Part shown: positions 1-8,707 of the stretch, piece after piece
Layout: each line of letters begins with the position of its first letter
How positions within the stretch are numbered: position 1 is the first letter of the stretch
Assembly (NCBI GenBank): GCA_035063885.1
Contig: JAPSFM010000096.1
Span: forward strand, 1 to 20,062
Length of the DNA: 20,062 nt
Direction: 5' to 3'
Origin: CAADGY01 sp900696665
GTDB taxonomy: Bacteria > Acidobacteriota > Terriglobia > Bryobacterales > Bryobacteraceae
The notes under the pieces: generated by a model
What the model saw: the letters and a program-made list of their open reading frames with translations, nothing else
Databases searched by the model: none
What the model was told of the DNA's origin: nothing
Program-made: the position numbers and the translations under genes

Positions 1-20
1 CAGCATCCACAAGCCTGTTA

Positions 21-125
21 TTTCAGGCTCATCCCGCATTGCAATGAACCTGTCGTTTCAGGCTCATCTCGCGCTGGAATCAATTCTCAATTTCAGGCTC
101 ATTTCGGGATTGGAAAATGCTCTTT
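21..125. repeat. Degenerate 35-bp tandem repeat, three units
   Basis: The 12-base core TTTCAGGCTCAT occurs exactly at 21-32, 56-67 and 91-102, a constant 35-bp period. Similarity extends past the core: units one and two share about two thirds of positions, and unit three decays towards its end. The bases just before unit one (CCTGT at 15-19) match the end of unit one, so the array may continue to the left beyond the window. The period is not a multiple of three, and no convincing gene covers it. It is probably a non-coding minisatellite downstream of the sugar-acid operon. The rest of the 296-base gap shows no further gene. Confidence 0.8.
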
Positions 126-272
126 CCCTGCCAACTTGCAGCCGGTCAACTCTACTCCAGAAATCAATCCTCCGGGAGCCGCGCGAGGCCGAAACCACCA
201 CCGGCGCACCACCGAAAAGCCGGGGGAAGCACCTGGGCCGCTCAGAAATGCCTATTTTGCGACGGAAAGCAG

Positions 273-286
273 CTAGCCCGGGCTAG
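273..286. other. Perfect 14-bp palindrome after the uronate-isomerase-like gene
   Basis: CTAGCCCGGGCTAG is a perfect palindrome lying about ten bases beyond the stop codon of the minus-strand gene that ends at 297. It could form the 3' stem of that operon's transcript, but no T-run follows it on the minus strand. It is therefore not called an intrinsic terminator. Confidence 0.4.
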
Positions 287-296
287 ACCCCGGCGC

Positions 297-1544
297 TTAC
301 GTCAATCCAACCCATTCCCGGAAGTTGCCCGAGAGGAGACGCGCCACGTCCCGATCGATCTCTGCGCGCGACAGGCGCCGGCCGTCGTGCAGCAACTCCA
401 GATAAGAGGCGTGGAGCACATCGGCAATCACCCGCCGCGAATGCTTCCATTTGTAGATCACCTGCTCCAGGATGCGCGCGTCCGAGTGCTGCGGGATGAA
501 ACTGGCGCCCAACATCTCAACCCGCTCACAGGTGATCTCCGCAATGATAGAGGGGTTGTTAAGGAACCACCAGCACCCAAACGGCATGAGATTGCCGAAC
601 TTGCGCGCGGCAACGCACAACTCATGCTGGTTTTCACGCGACAACAGGGTCACCAGAAAGCGGTTGTCCGGATTCTCACGGCAGACATATTCCACGGACC
701 GGATATCGGAATGCCCCACGGCATCGCCCGCATCGCCCAGCAGTGGATTCACAGCGCGAGCGACGCCGATCATCATCGCAAAGGGCACCTTCTGCTCGCG
801 AGAGGCCGGCAGAATCGCTTCGCGCAGCAACTTCGTCCGCGTGGAGTCGTCCGGATACCGGAAGTCCCACGGCAGGGAAACCGCCATATAAAGCGGCCGC
901 ATCAGTTCAATCCACTCGTCCAGAAAACGCCGCACTTCCTTAACCGTGCGCCCCGAGAAATCCTGATGTACCTCGTAGCCGCCGGCAGACAGTTTCTCCA
1001 CCGCCAGCGGCCAGTCGTTCAGGAGGGGGTCCATTCGCAGCGCGGCGCGAAATTTTGGATTTGACGGCCCGCCCTCACTCCACACCCGCTGCTCCGTTTT
1101 GTTAAACGGATCGTTCGTCATTACGAGTTCGCTGACATTGGCGATCCTCAACACGTTTTCGAAGTGTTCATCGGGCGTTTGCCTGGAGAAGAATTCCCGT
1201 GCTTCCCGCAAGTCCGGTGCGGAAGAATCCAGTCCGAAAGCTGTCAGTACTGCGACCACACCCCGGCAGGCCTCCGACAGCGGAGTGTTGCGCACAAAGA
1301 GCACGTTCCAGATCAGGTCCGCCTGCTGTGTCTTGCTCATCGCCCAGAACTGCTCGGGCGTCCCGTTCCAGGAGCGGAACAGTTCTGCAATCAGATAATG
1401 ATACGTAACCACTTCATCAATACCCCACAACGCCAGCGGCTCGAAGTTGGGTGCAAACAGGTGCGTATGAATATCGATGACGGGAGCGGCCAGAACGGAC
1501 TGCTCCACTTCGTTTCGCAAGTTCTCAGTCTGTATGTATTCCAT
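297..1544 (-). CDS. Uronate isomerase-like amidohydrolase-superfamily protein
   Basis: This 415-residue protein resembles the glucuronate/galacturonate isomerase (UxaC, COG1904) branch of the amidohydrolase superfamily, which interconverts hexuronates and ketohexuronates in the cytoplasm. The N-terminal DIHTHLF holds the metal-binding HxH pair (H26, H28). A family-like GNLMPFGCWWFLNN stretch lies near 317-330, and HSDARILEQ near 353-361 supplies the late Asp (D355). It is about 50 residues shorter than E. coli UxaC and clearly divergent, so the substrate is uncertain and a generic amidohydrolase role is possible. The gene starts 24 bases after the stop of the enolase-superfamily gene, so the two are probably co-transcribed in sugar-acid catabolism. 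No signal peptide is seen. Confidence 0.75.
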   Translation of the reverse strand: MEYIQTENLRNEVEQSVLAAPVIDIHTHLFAPNFEPLALWGIDEVVTYHYLIAELFRSWNGTPEQFWAMSKTQQADLIWNVLFVRNTPLSEACRGVVAVLTAFGLDSSAPDLREAREFFSRQTPDEHFENVLRIANVSELVMTNDPFNKTEQRVWSEGGPSNPKFRAALRMDPLLNDWPLAVEKLSAGGYEVHQDFSGRTVKEVRRFLDEWIELMRPLYMAVSLPWDFRYPDDSTRTKLLREAILPASREQKVPFAMMIGVARAVNPLLGDAGDAVGHSDIRSVEYVCRENPDNRFLVTLLSRENQHELCVAARKFGNLMPFGCWWFLNNPSIIAEITCERVEMLGASFIPQHSDARILEQVIYKWKHSRRVIADVLHASYLELLHDGRRLSRAEIDRDVARLLSGNFREWVGLT

Positions 1545-1568
1545 GTCGATAAACTGTGCGCGAGCGCA

Positions 1569-2807
1569 TCACAGAACCGGAGTCCGGTCATCCTCAGGAT
1601 CGGCCCATCGATCGTTCGGAATCAACGGCGCCCAACCGGGACGGTTCGGGTCCTGATCGTAGGCATATGGTCCGAGTTCCCGGTACAGTTCGCGGTAGCC
1701 TTCCAGCTTGTCCCGATCCAGCTTCACGCCAAGCCCTGGACCGTTCGGTACGGCAATGGCGCCTGCGTCATATCGCATCAGCCCGCCTTCAATGATATCG
1801 TCCGCGAGGTGATGGTAATGCGCGTCGGCGGCAAAAGAAAGATTCGGTATCACCGCTCCCAGGTGCAGCATGGTGGCGAGCTGAATCCCAAGCTCGCCCG
1901 AAGAATGGACTGCCACGCCGAGCTGGAAGGTTTCGCAAACCCCAGCGGCTTTCACACACGGGCGAACGCCGCCCCAGAAAGTAGTATCCAGCAGGATGAC
2001 ATCCACGGCAGTATCGAGAATATTGGCAGCCAGTTGCTCGAAACCTACTACCACCGTGTTGGTGGCCAACGGCACGCGTACTTTCTCGCGGACCCGGCGC
2101 ATACCGTTCATGCCGTACACGGGGTCTTCCAGGTAATCGTTATTCAACCCCTCGATGGCCTGGCCGAACCGTATGGCCTGCTCGGTGGACCACACCGCAT
2201 TGCAGTCGAAGCGGACACGATCTGCAGGAAATGTTTCGGCCACGGCGCGGTAGCACTCCAGGTCGTAATCCGGTGGGAAAACACCCGACTTTACCTTGTG
2301 TGTCGTAAACCCGAATCGCTCCTTCAGCGAGCGTGCGTTCGCAATCACCTGGTCGACTGTGCGAACCTCACCGGAGCCGCTGGAAGGATTGGGGTAGCGG
2401 AAAAAGAGATAAGAAGCAAAAGGGACACGATCCCGCAAACGTCCGCCGAGCAGATCGCAAACCGGCACACCCCACGCCTGCCCCAGGAGATCGAGACAGG
2501 CAAATTCGAGGGCTCCGAGGATCTGCGTGCGGTTATTGTACAGGGACGCCGTGGGGTTTGCGATCAGAAACCGCATCTGTTCGAGGCGTACCGGGTCGTG
2601 CCCCACCAGATACGTTTTCATCGCGCGAAAAACGGCCTCGGCCGATTCGCCTCCGCCGCCCATCTCCCCCAGCCCCACCAGTCCATTGTCCGCTTCCACT
2701 TCGACAATGGTGCGCACAAAGCGTCCCCAGTGGCAGCCGTTTGCGTGGCGTAAGGGGGCTTCCAGCGGAACCGTGACGGTGGTCGGACGTATATCGACGA
2801 TGCGCAT
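1569..2807 (-). CDS. Glucarate dehydratase-like enolase-superfamily enzyme
   Basis: This 412-residue member of the mandelate racemase/muconate lactonizing group is closest to GudD-type glucarate dehydratases, which dehydrate hexarates to 5-keto-4-deoxyglucarate. The expected active site is complete: KxK at K171/K173 (HKVKSG), metal ligands D201 (FDCNA), E227 (YLEDP) and N250 (LATNT), and the general-base H301 (VAVHSSGE). The C-terminus (PNGPGLGVKLDRDKL, then a PGW-containing tail) also follows GudD. The start MRIVDIRP is typical of the superfamily, although the GGAGA before it sits unusually close to the ATG. It is the first gene of a two-gene operon with the uronate-isomerase-like gene. Galactarate or another acid sugar remains a possible substrate. 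Confidence 0.8.
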   Translation of the reverse strand: MRIVDIRPTTVTVPLEAPLRHANGCHWGRFVRTIVEVEADNGLVGLGEMGGGGESAEAVFRAMKTYLVGHDPVRLEQMRFLIANPTASLYNNRTQILGALEFACLDLLGQAWGVPVCDLLGGRLRDRVPFASYLFFRYPNPSSGSGEVRTVDQVIANARSLKERFGFTTHKVKSGVFPPDYDLECYRAVAETFPADRVRFDCNAVWSTEQAIRFGQAIEGLNNDYLEDPVYGMNGMRRVREKVRVPLATNTVVVGFEQLAANILDTAVDVILLDTTFWGGVRPCVKAAGVCETFQLGVAVHSSGELGIQLATMLHLGAVIPNLSFAADAHYHHLADDIIEGGLMRYDAGAIAVPNGPGLGVKLDRDKLEGYRELYRELGPYAYDQDPNRPGWAPLIPNDRWADPEDDRTPVL

Positions 2808-2870
2808 TCTCCGAAGCTTGCATCATAGCAGCGGAGCGCAACGTGGTGCTACGCACAACCCGGCATACAA

Positions 2871-2904
2871 GAAAAAGCCGTCTCGCCTTTTGGAGCGAGA
2901 CGGC
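2871..2904 (-). terminator. Intrinsic terminator of groESL
   Basis: A perfect 10-bp GC-rich stem (2877-2886 pairing with 2895-2904) encloses an 8-base loop and is followed on the minus strand by TTTTTC (2876-2871). It lies 28 bases after the groEL stop codon, in the correct orientation for that operon. Confidence 0.93.
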
Positions 2905-2931
2905 CAATGATTTGAGCTTCAGCGCAGTGGC

Positions 2932-4566
<1,635 letters not shown>

Positions 4567-4584
4567 ATATTCCTCTCCTGATCG

Positions 4585-4896
4585 TTACGCTTTAGCCGTC
4601 TTGCCGGCGCTCACAATAACTCCAAGAACCTCGTCCTCACGCATGATCAAATATTCGTTTCCGTCGATCTTGATCTCGCTCCCGGAGTACTTACCGAACA
4701 AAATCCGATCGCCCGCCTGTACGTCCAGCGGAACGACTTTTCCGTCTTCAAGGCGCTTGCCCTTTCCGACAGCAACCACTTCCCCCTCCTGGGGCTTCTC
4801 TTTCGCCGTGTCAGGAATGATGATGCCTCCCTGAACGGTCTCTGTTTCTTCAATGCGCTTGACCACAATGCGGTCATACAGCGGCCGAATATTCAT
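4585..4896 (-). CDS. groES: Co-chaperonin GroES (Hsp10)
   Basis: This is the small chaperonin lid that caps GroEL. The 103 residues are close to the usual 95-100. Family features run in order: the N-terminal NIRPLYDRIVVKR, the GroEL-contacting mobile loop (about 17-35, ETVQGGIIIPDTAKEKP), and the later GDRILFGKYSG and LIMREDEVLGVI blocks. It is the first gene of the groESL operon. A GGAGG (4911-4915) lies 14 bases upstream of the ATG, longer than ideal spacing. A near-consensus CIRCE operator sits about 90 bases upstream. Confidence 0.98.
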   Translation of the reverse strand: MNIRPLYDRIVVKRIEETETVQGGIIIPDTAKEKPQEGEVVAVGKGKRLEDGKVVPLDVQAGDRILFGKYSGSEIKIDGNEYLIMREDEVLGVIVSAGKTAKA

Positions 4897-4987
4897 ACTC
4901 TGACTTTGGACCTCCAGCTAAGATGTATGTCTGGTTGTTCTTTCAGGCTTTGGGTTTCAGCTCATTTCTGGAACCCAATAGTTATTA

Positions 4988-5014
4988 TTAGCACACTCAT
5001 CCGAGGAGTGATAA
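4988..5014 (-). promoter_or_regulatory. CIRCE operator (HrcA binding site) for groESL
   Basis: The consensus is TTAGCACTC-N9-GAGTGCTAA. The window has TTAGCACAC at 4988-4996, exactly nine spacer bases, then GAGTGATAA at 5006-5014, which matches 16 of 18 operator positions. Its location upstream of groES is where HrcA-controlled heat-shock operons carry it. Repression by HrcA with release on heat shock is inferred from the family; no hrcA gene is present here. Confidence 0.88.
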
Positions 5015-5040
5015 TAAATTTGCATAACCCGTTGTTGCAA
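5011..5040 (-). promoter_or_regulatory. Probable housekeeping-sigma promoter of groESL
   Basis: Reading the minus strand, a TTGCAA -35 box (5040-5035) is followed after 18 bases by a TATTAT -10 box (5016-5011). The -10 overlaps the outer edge of the CIRCE element, an arrangement that would let HrcA block RNA polymerase. The boxes are pattern matches only. Confidence 0.5.
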
Positions 5041-5055
5041 AACGGTTTTTACTTC

Positions 5056-5083
5056 TTGACACAACGTGTCCGCCGAGTATTGA
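5056..5083 (+). promoter_or_regulatory. Possible promoter of the lptC/A-lptB operon
   Basis: A consensus TTGACA (5056-5061) is followed after 16 bases by TATTGA (5078-5083), about 70 bases before the start of the LptC/LptA-like gene. It diverges from the groESL promoter and lies outside CIRCE, so the two directions could be controlled separately. Confidence 0.45.
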
Positions 5084-5152
5084 AGGCTCACGCGTTTCCA
5101 TCTGTCGCCCTCTACTGAATCCGGGACGGGATCTGTTCTATCCTGAAAGCAC

Positions 5153-7420
5153 ATGTGGCGCGCGCGCCAGCTCATTCTGCTGGCTATCTTGGTTATTGTC
5201 ATTGCCGTCGGCGCCGTCTACTACCTTCAGAAAGCCGTTCTTGCCCGGCGAGCCCCGCCACGTCCTGCCCCGATTGCCTCGAACCTGAACGCAAGCGCGG
5301 AAGACTGGGTCTGGTCCAAAACGGAGGACGGACGCCCGGTTGTGGAAGTTCGCGCCCGAACCTTTGAGCAGGTGAGAGAACCCGCTGTTTTCAATCTGGA
5401 AGGGGTCGAACTGCGGCTGTATGAGAAAGATGGAAAGACCTACGACCTGGTGAAGAGCGCCCGTGCCCAGTTTGACCAGTCACAGAACGTCCTTTTCTCG
5501 GAGGGCGAAGTCGAAATTACGATGGGCATTCCGCTTGAAGACCAGACGAACGGGCGGCTGCTGGTGATCCGCTCATCCGGCGTGCGGTTCGATACAAAAA
5601 CGGGCAAGGCGGAAACCGAGCGTCAGGCAGCTTTCGTCTTCGACCGTGGAGAGGGCCAGTCCGTGGGCGCTTCCTACGATCCGGGAAGCCGCGAACTGTG
5701 GATGCGCGGGCATGTGCAATTGCTTTGGCATAGCGACGGGCCGGGCAGGAGAGAAATGAAGGTCGAAGCCGGCGAACTGGTTTACAAAGAAGCGGAATCG
5801 AAAGTGTATCTTTCCCCCTGGTCGCGGCTGACCAGGGGAGAAATGCTGCTTGAAGCAGCCAACTCGATGGTGACTCTCGAAGACGGCGCCATCCGAATGG
5901 TGGACGCGCAGGAAGCGCGCGGCCACGACAAATACCCGTCCCGGCAGATCGAATATGCGGCTTCGCAACTGCACATGGATTTCGCCGGCGATATGCGCAT
6001 CGCCAAGATATCGGGTAGCGGATTCACCCGGCTGGTTTCACGTACATCCGCGGCGGCAACAACTGTCACGTCGGAACGCCTGGATCTGCTGTTTGATCCC
6101 ACAGGCGAGGAAAGCATTCTTACAGCCGCTCACGCCAACGGCAAAGCTGTCGCGACGTCCCAACCGGTTCTTCGCCACAATGTGGCCGCCCCCGACACGC
6201 GGATTCTGCGCGCGGAAGCGATTGAGTTGACCATGCGTCCCGGAGGACAGGAGATCGAAAGACTCGCAACACACACGCCCGGCACCATTGAGTTTGTTCC
6301 AAACCGCGAAGGGCAGCCACGCCGCAACATGAAGGCCGACCGCATGACCATCTATTACGGACCGGACAATCAGGTACAGTCGTTCAGGGCTGTGAACGTG
6401 GCGACTCGCACGGAGCGCCCACAACGAAAACCGGCACTGAAGCAATCCGCCGTGTCTGCTTCCTTGACGTGGAGCAAGGATCTCGCGGCCGAATTCGATC
6501 CCGCCACCAGCCAGATCAAAAAGCTGGAGCAATGGGGCGATTTCCGCTACCAGGAGGGAAAGCAACAGGCTACCGCGAACCACGCAGCGCTGGCTTATCC
6601 TGACAACATCATCGTCCTTTCCGGCGCTGCACGGATTTGGGATCCTTCCGGCTCCACCAGCGGCGCCAAGATCCTCCTGAATCAGCAAACAAACGATTTT
6701 GCCGCCGAAGGCAATGTCTCCTCCACACGCCTTCCGGAAAAGAAGCGCGCCGAATCGGCGGTGCTCGCAGCGGATGACACGATGAAAGCGAAAGCGGAGC
6801 GCATGTCCTCCGCCAACAACAATCAGACGATTATCTACGAGGGCAAAGCGGTGCTCTGGCAGGGTGCAAACCGCCTGGAAGCCGACCGCATCGAGATCGA
6901 TCGCGCGTCCGCCCGGCTGTACGCCCGCGGGAATGTCGTCAGCCGTCTCGCGGACCAGTCCGGCGGCGAGCCGGGTAAAGAAAAACACACCGCGCCGACC
7001 GTCCCCGTATTTACACTGGTTCGGGCTTCCGAACTGACCTATTCGGATAAAGAAAAGCTGGCACACTACACAGGTGGAGTCATACTGCGGCGTCCGGACA
7101 TGGAGGTGAAAGCCGGTGAGATTCGCGCATTTCTAAAGGAACAAAAAGGCGGGGGATCGAGCCTCGATTACGCGCTCGCCGATACGAATGTCCGGATTTT
7201 TCAGCAGGCGCCGGGCCGCACGCGCACCGGCACCGGAGAGCACGCCGAATACTATGTGGACGAAGGCAAGGTGATTCTCGAAGGCGGAACGCCACTTCTG
7301 GTCGATAGCATTCGAGGATCCACCAGCGGCGAGAAATTGATCTATTTCTCAGGGGATGATAGGCTGCTGGTGAACGGCGCTGAGCGCCAGCCCGTAAAAA
7401 GCATTCTCCGGCGCAAGTAA
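5153..7420 (+). CDS. LptC-LptA-type fusion protein for LPS export
   Basis: This 755-residue protein has one N-terminal membrane anchor (about 7-27, with MWRAR preceding it) and a long beta-rich periplasmic region. Residues 50-200 look like LptC (WSKTEDGRPVVEVRA at the start). From about residue 390 onward there are repeated OstA/LptA-like strands: MKADRMTIYYG near 393, LSGAARIWDPSG near 490, YEGKAVLWQGANRLEAD near 560, and HYTGGVILRR near 638. LptC and LptA normally are separate proteins of about 190 residues that form the periplasmic bridge carrying LPS to LptD. Here one chain appears to supply anchor and bridge. The lptB ATPase starts four bases after its stop codon, which supports this role strongly. 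No clear Shine-Dalgarno is visible. Confidence 0.85.
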   Translation: MWRARQLILLAILVIVIAVGAVYYLQKAVLARRAPPRPAPIASNLNASAEDWVWSKTEDGRPVVEVRARTFEQVREPAVFNLEGVELRLYEKDGKTYDLVKSARAQFDQSQNVLFSEGEVEITMGIPLEDQTNGRLLVIRSSGVRFDTKTGKAETERQAAFVFDRGEGQSVGASYDPGSRELWMRGHVQLLWHSDGPGRREMKVEAGELVYKEAESKVYLSPWSRLTRGEMLLEAANSMVTLEDGAIRMVDAQEARGHDKYPSRQIEYAASQLHMDFAGDMRIAKISGSGFTRLVSRTSAAATTVTSERLDLLFDPTGEESILTAAHANGKAVATSQPVLRHNVAAPDTRILRAEAIELTMRPGGQEIERLATHTPGTIEFVPNREGQPRRNMKADRMTIYYGPDNQVQSFRAVNVATRTERPQRKPALKQSAVSASLTWSKDLAAEFDPATSQIKKLEQWGDFRYQEGKQQATANHAALAYPDNIIVLSGAARIWDPSGSTSGAKILLNQQTNDFAAEGNVSSTRLPEKKRAESAVLAADDTMKAKAERMSSANNNQTIIYEGKAVLWQGANRLEADRIEIDRASARLYARGNVVSRLADQSGGEPGKEKHTAPTVPVFTLVRASELTYSDKEKLAHYTGGVILRRPDMEVKAGEIRAFLKEQKGGGSSLDYALADTNVRIFQQAPGRTRTGTGEHAEYYVDEGKVILEGGTPLLVDSIRGSTSGEKLIYFSGDDRLLVNGAERQPVKSILRRK

Positions 7421-7424
7421 CCGC

Positions 7425-8156
7425 ATGCCAGTATTACAAACCCGCCAGATCTCAAAGGCCTATCGCGGGCGCAAAGTAGTCGACAATGTGTCTGTTGAGG
7501 TAGCAAAGGGCGAGGTGGTCGGTCTGCTCGGTCCGAACGGCGCCGGCAAGACCACTTCGTTTTACATCATTGTCGGCCTGGTTTCGCCGGATTCCGGACA
7601 GATCCTGCTGGACGACACCGACATCACCAACCTGCCGATGTACCAGCGCGCGCGGCTCGGCATCAGTTATCTACCACAAGAGCCATCCGTGTTTCGCAAG
7701 CTGACGGTAGAAGACAACCTGATGGCCATTCTCGAAACACTGCGTATTCCAGCGCGCGAGCGCCGCGAGAGAATGATGAGGCTCGTCGCGCAGCTCGGCC
7801 TCGAAAAGGTGCGTCGCAACAAGGGTTACATGCTTTCTGGCGGCGAAAGAAGGCGTGTCGAAATCGCTCGCTCGCTCGTGATCGAGCCAAGCTTTCTGCT
7901 CCTCGACGAACCGTTTTCCGGTATCGATCCGATTCAGGTGCTCGAACTGCAAAACATCATCTTTGAGCTCAAACGCTCGGGAATTGGCATTCTGGTGACC
8001 GATCATAACGTCCGCGAGACGCTGGCGGTTACGGATCGCGCTTATATCATCAACAACGGTGCGATCTTCCGCTCCGGAACCCCCGAAACGCTGGGCAGCG
8101 ATTCAGACGTGAAACGCGTTTACCTGGGCGAGACCTTCACTTTCGAAACGCGATAA
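7425..8156 (+). CDS. lptB: LPS export ABC transporter ATPase LptB
   Basis: This is the cytoplasmic ATPase that powers LPS extraction from the inner membrane with LptF/LptG. The 243 residues match the family. Motifs in order are Walker A GPNGAGKTT (36-44), Q-loop Q85 in YLPQEPSVFRKLTV, signature LSGGERRR (137-144), Walker B FLLLDEP (157-163) followed by FSGIDP, and H-loop H194 in VTDHNVRETL. The SYLPQE...FRKLTVEDN and TDHNVRETL stretches are typical of LptB rather than of amino-acid ABC ATPases. It follows the LptC/LptA fusion by four bases and is probably translationally coupled. lptF, lptG and lptD are not in the window. Confidence 0.95.
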   Translation: MPVLQTRQISKAYRGRKVVDNVSVEVAKGEVVGLLGPNGAGKTTSFYIIVGLVSPDSGQILLDDTDITNLPMYQRARLGISYLPQEPSVFRKLTVEDNLMAILETLRIPARERRERMMRLVAQLGLEKVRRNKGYMLSGGERRRVEIARSLVIEPSFLLLDEPFSGIDPIQVLELQNIIFELKRSGIGILVTDHNVRETLAVTDRAYIINNGAIFRSGTPETLGSDSDVKRVYLGETFTFETR

Positions 8157-8236
8157 AATTCCCGCCGTCACCCGAATCCCGAAACACTCCAGCTATCTCT
8201 GAGTCTCACTTTTGGATGCCGGTTGGCTTCACACTT

Positions 8237-8242
8237 GGAGGG
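8237..8242 (+). promoter_or_regulatory. Ribosome binding site that sets the CBS-protein start
   Basis: GGAGGG ends six bases before the ATG at 8249. This makes that codon a better start than the ATG at 8216, 33 bases upstream in the same frame. Confidence 0.75.
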
Positions 8243-8248
8243 AACGAA

Positions 8249-8707
8249 ATGGCTGCAAAATGCAAAGACTTCATGACCAAAGATCCCGTCTGCTGCCTCG
8301 GCGCGGACTCGGCCGAGAAAGCCGCACAGATCATGAAAAGGGAAGACATCGGATCCGTCCCCGTTGTCGAAGACAGTCAGAACAAGAAGCTGGTTGGAAT
8401 CGTTACGGACCGGGATCTCGCTCTGAGGATTGTTGCCGAAGGCCGCGATCCGAAATCGGCGCGCGTTTCGGACGTAATGTCGCGAGGACTCGTGACCTGC
8501 CCGGCCGATGACGATGCCCAAAATGCCATCGATGCCATGGAAAATCATCAGATCCGGAGACTGCCCGTGGTGGATGCCGCCGGGCGGATTGTCGGTATCA
8601 TCACCCAGGCCGACATCGCGCGACGTCTGGGGAAAGACCAGGAAACCGGCAAAATGGTTGGGGAGATCTCAAAGCCCAAACGTATGGGCGGCGGCGGCGG
8701 GCGCTAA
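8249..8707 (+). CDS. Tandem CBS-domain protein
   Basis: This 152-residue cytoplasmic protein is made almost entirely of two CBS domains (about 4-64 and 74-132). Each ends in the usual pattern (VPVVED...LVGIVTDRDLA, then LPVVDAAGRIVGIITQADIA). Such pairs form a Bateman module that binds adenine nucleotides, and free-standing ones often sense energy state or act as partners of other enzymes. No catalytic domain is attached. The tail ends with a run of five glycines and an arginine. The start was chosen for its GGAGGG. It lies 92 bases after lptB, too far to assume coupling, and its stop codon overlaps that of the opposing dehydrogenase gene. Target and ligand are unknown. Confidence 0.9.
   Translation: MAAKCKDFMTKDPVCCLGADSAEKAAQIMKREDIGSVPVVEDSQNKKLVGIVTDRDLALRIVAEGRDPKSARVSDVMSRGLVTCPADDDAQNAIDAMENHQIRRLPVVDAAGRIVGIITQADIARRLGKDQETGKMVGEISKPKRMGGGGGR

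Noticed and set aside
1..125. CRISPR array from the regularly spaced TTTCAGGCTCAT
   Set aside because: The conserved core is only 12 bases, the intervening sequence is itself partly repeated, and no cas gene is present. It is better described as a minisatellite.
44..286. 80-residue open frame over the tandem repeat
   Set aside because: It runs through a repeat whose period is not a multiple of three, shows no domain and has no convincing ribosome binding site.
1164..2753. 529-residue plus-strand open frame opposite the glucarate-dehydratase-like gene
   Set aside because: The minus strand holds a protein with a complete active site. The plus frame shows no domain and low-complexity composition.
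6038..7066. 342-residue minus-strand open frame inside the LptC/LptA-like gene
   Set aside because: It has no domain or ribosome binding site, and the plus-strand frame is continuous and coherent with lptB.
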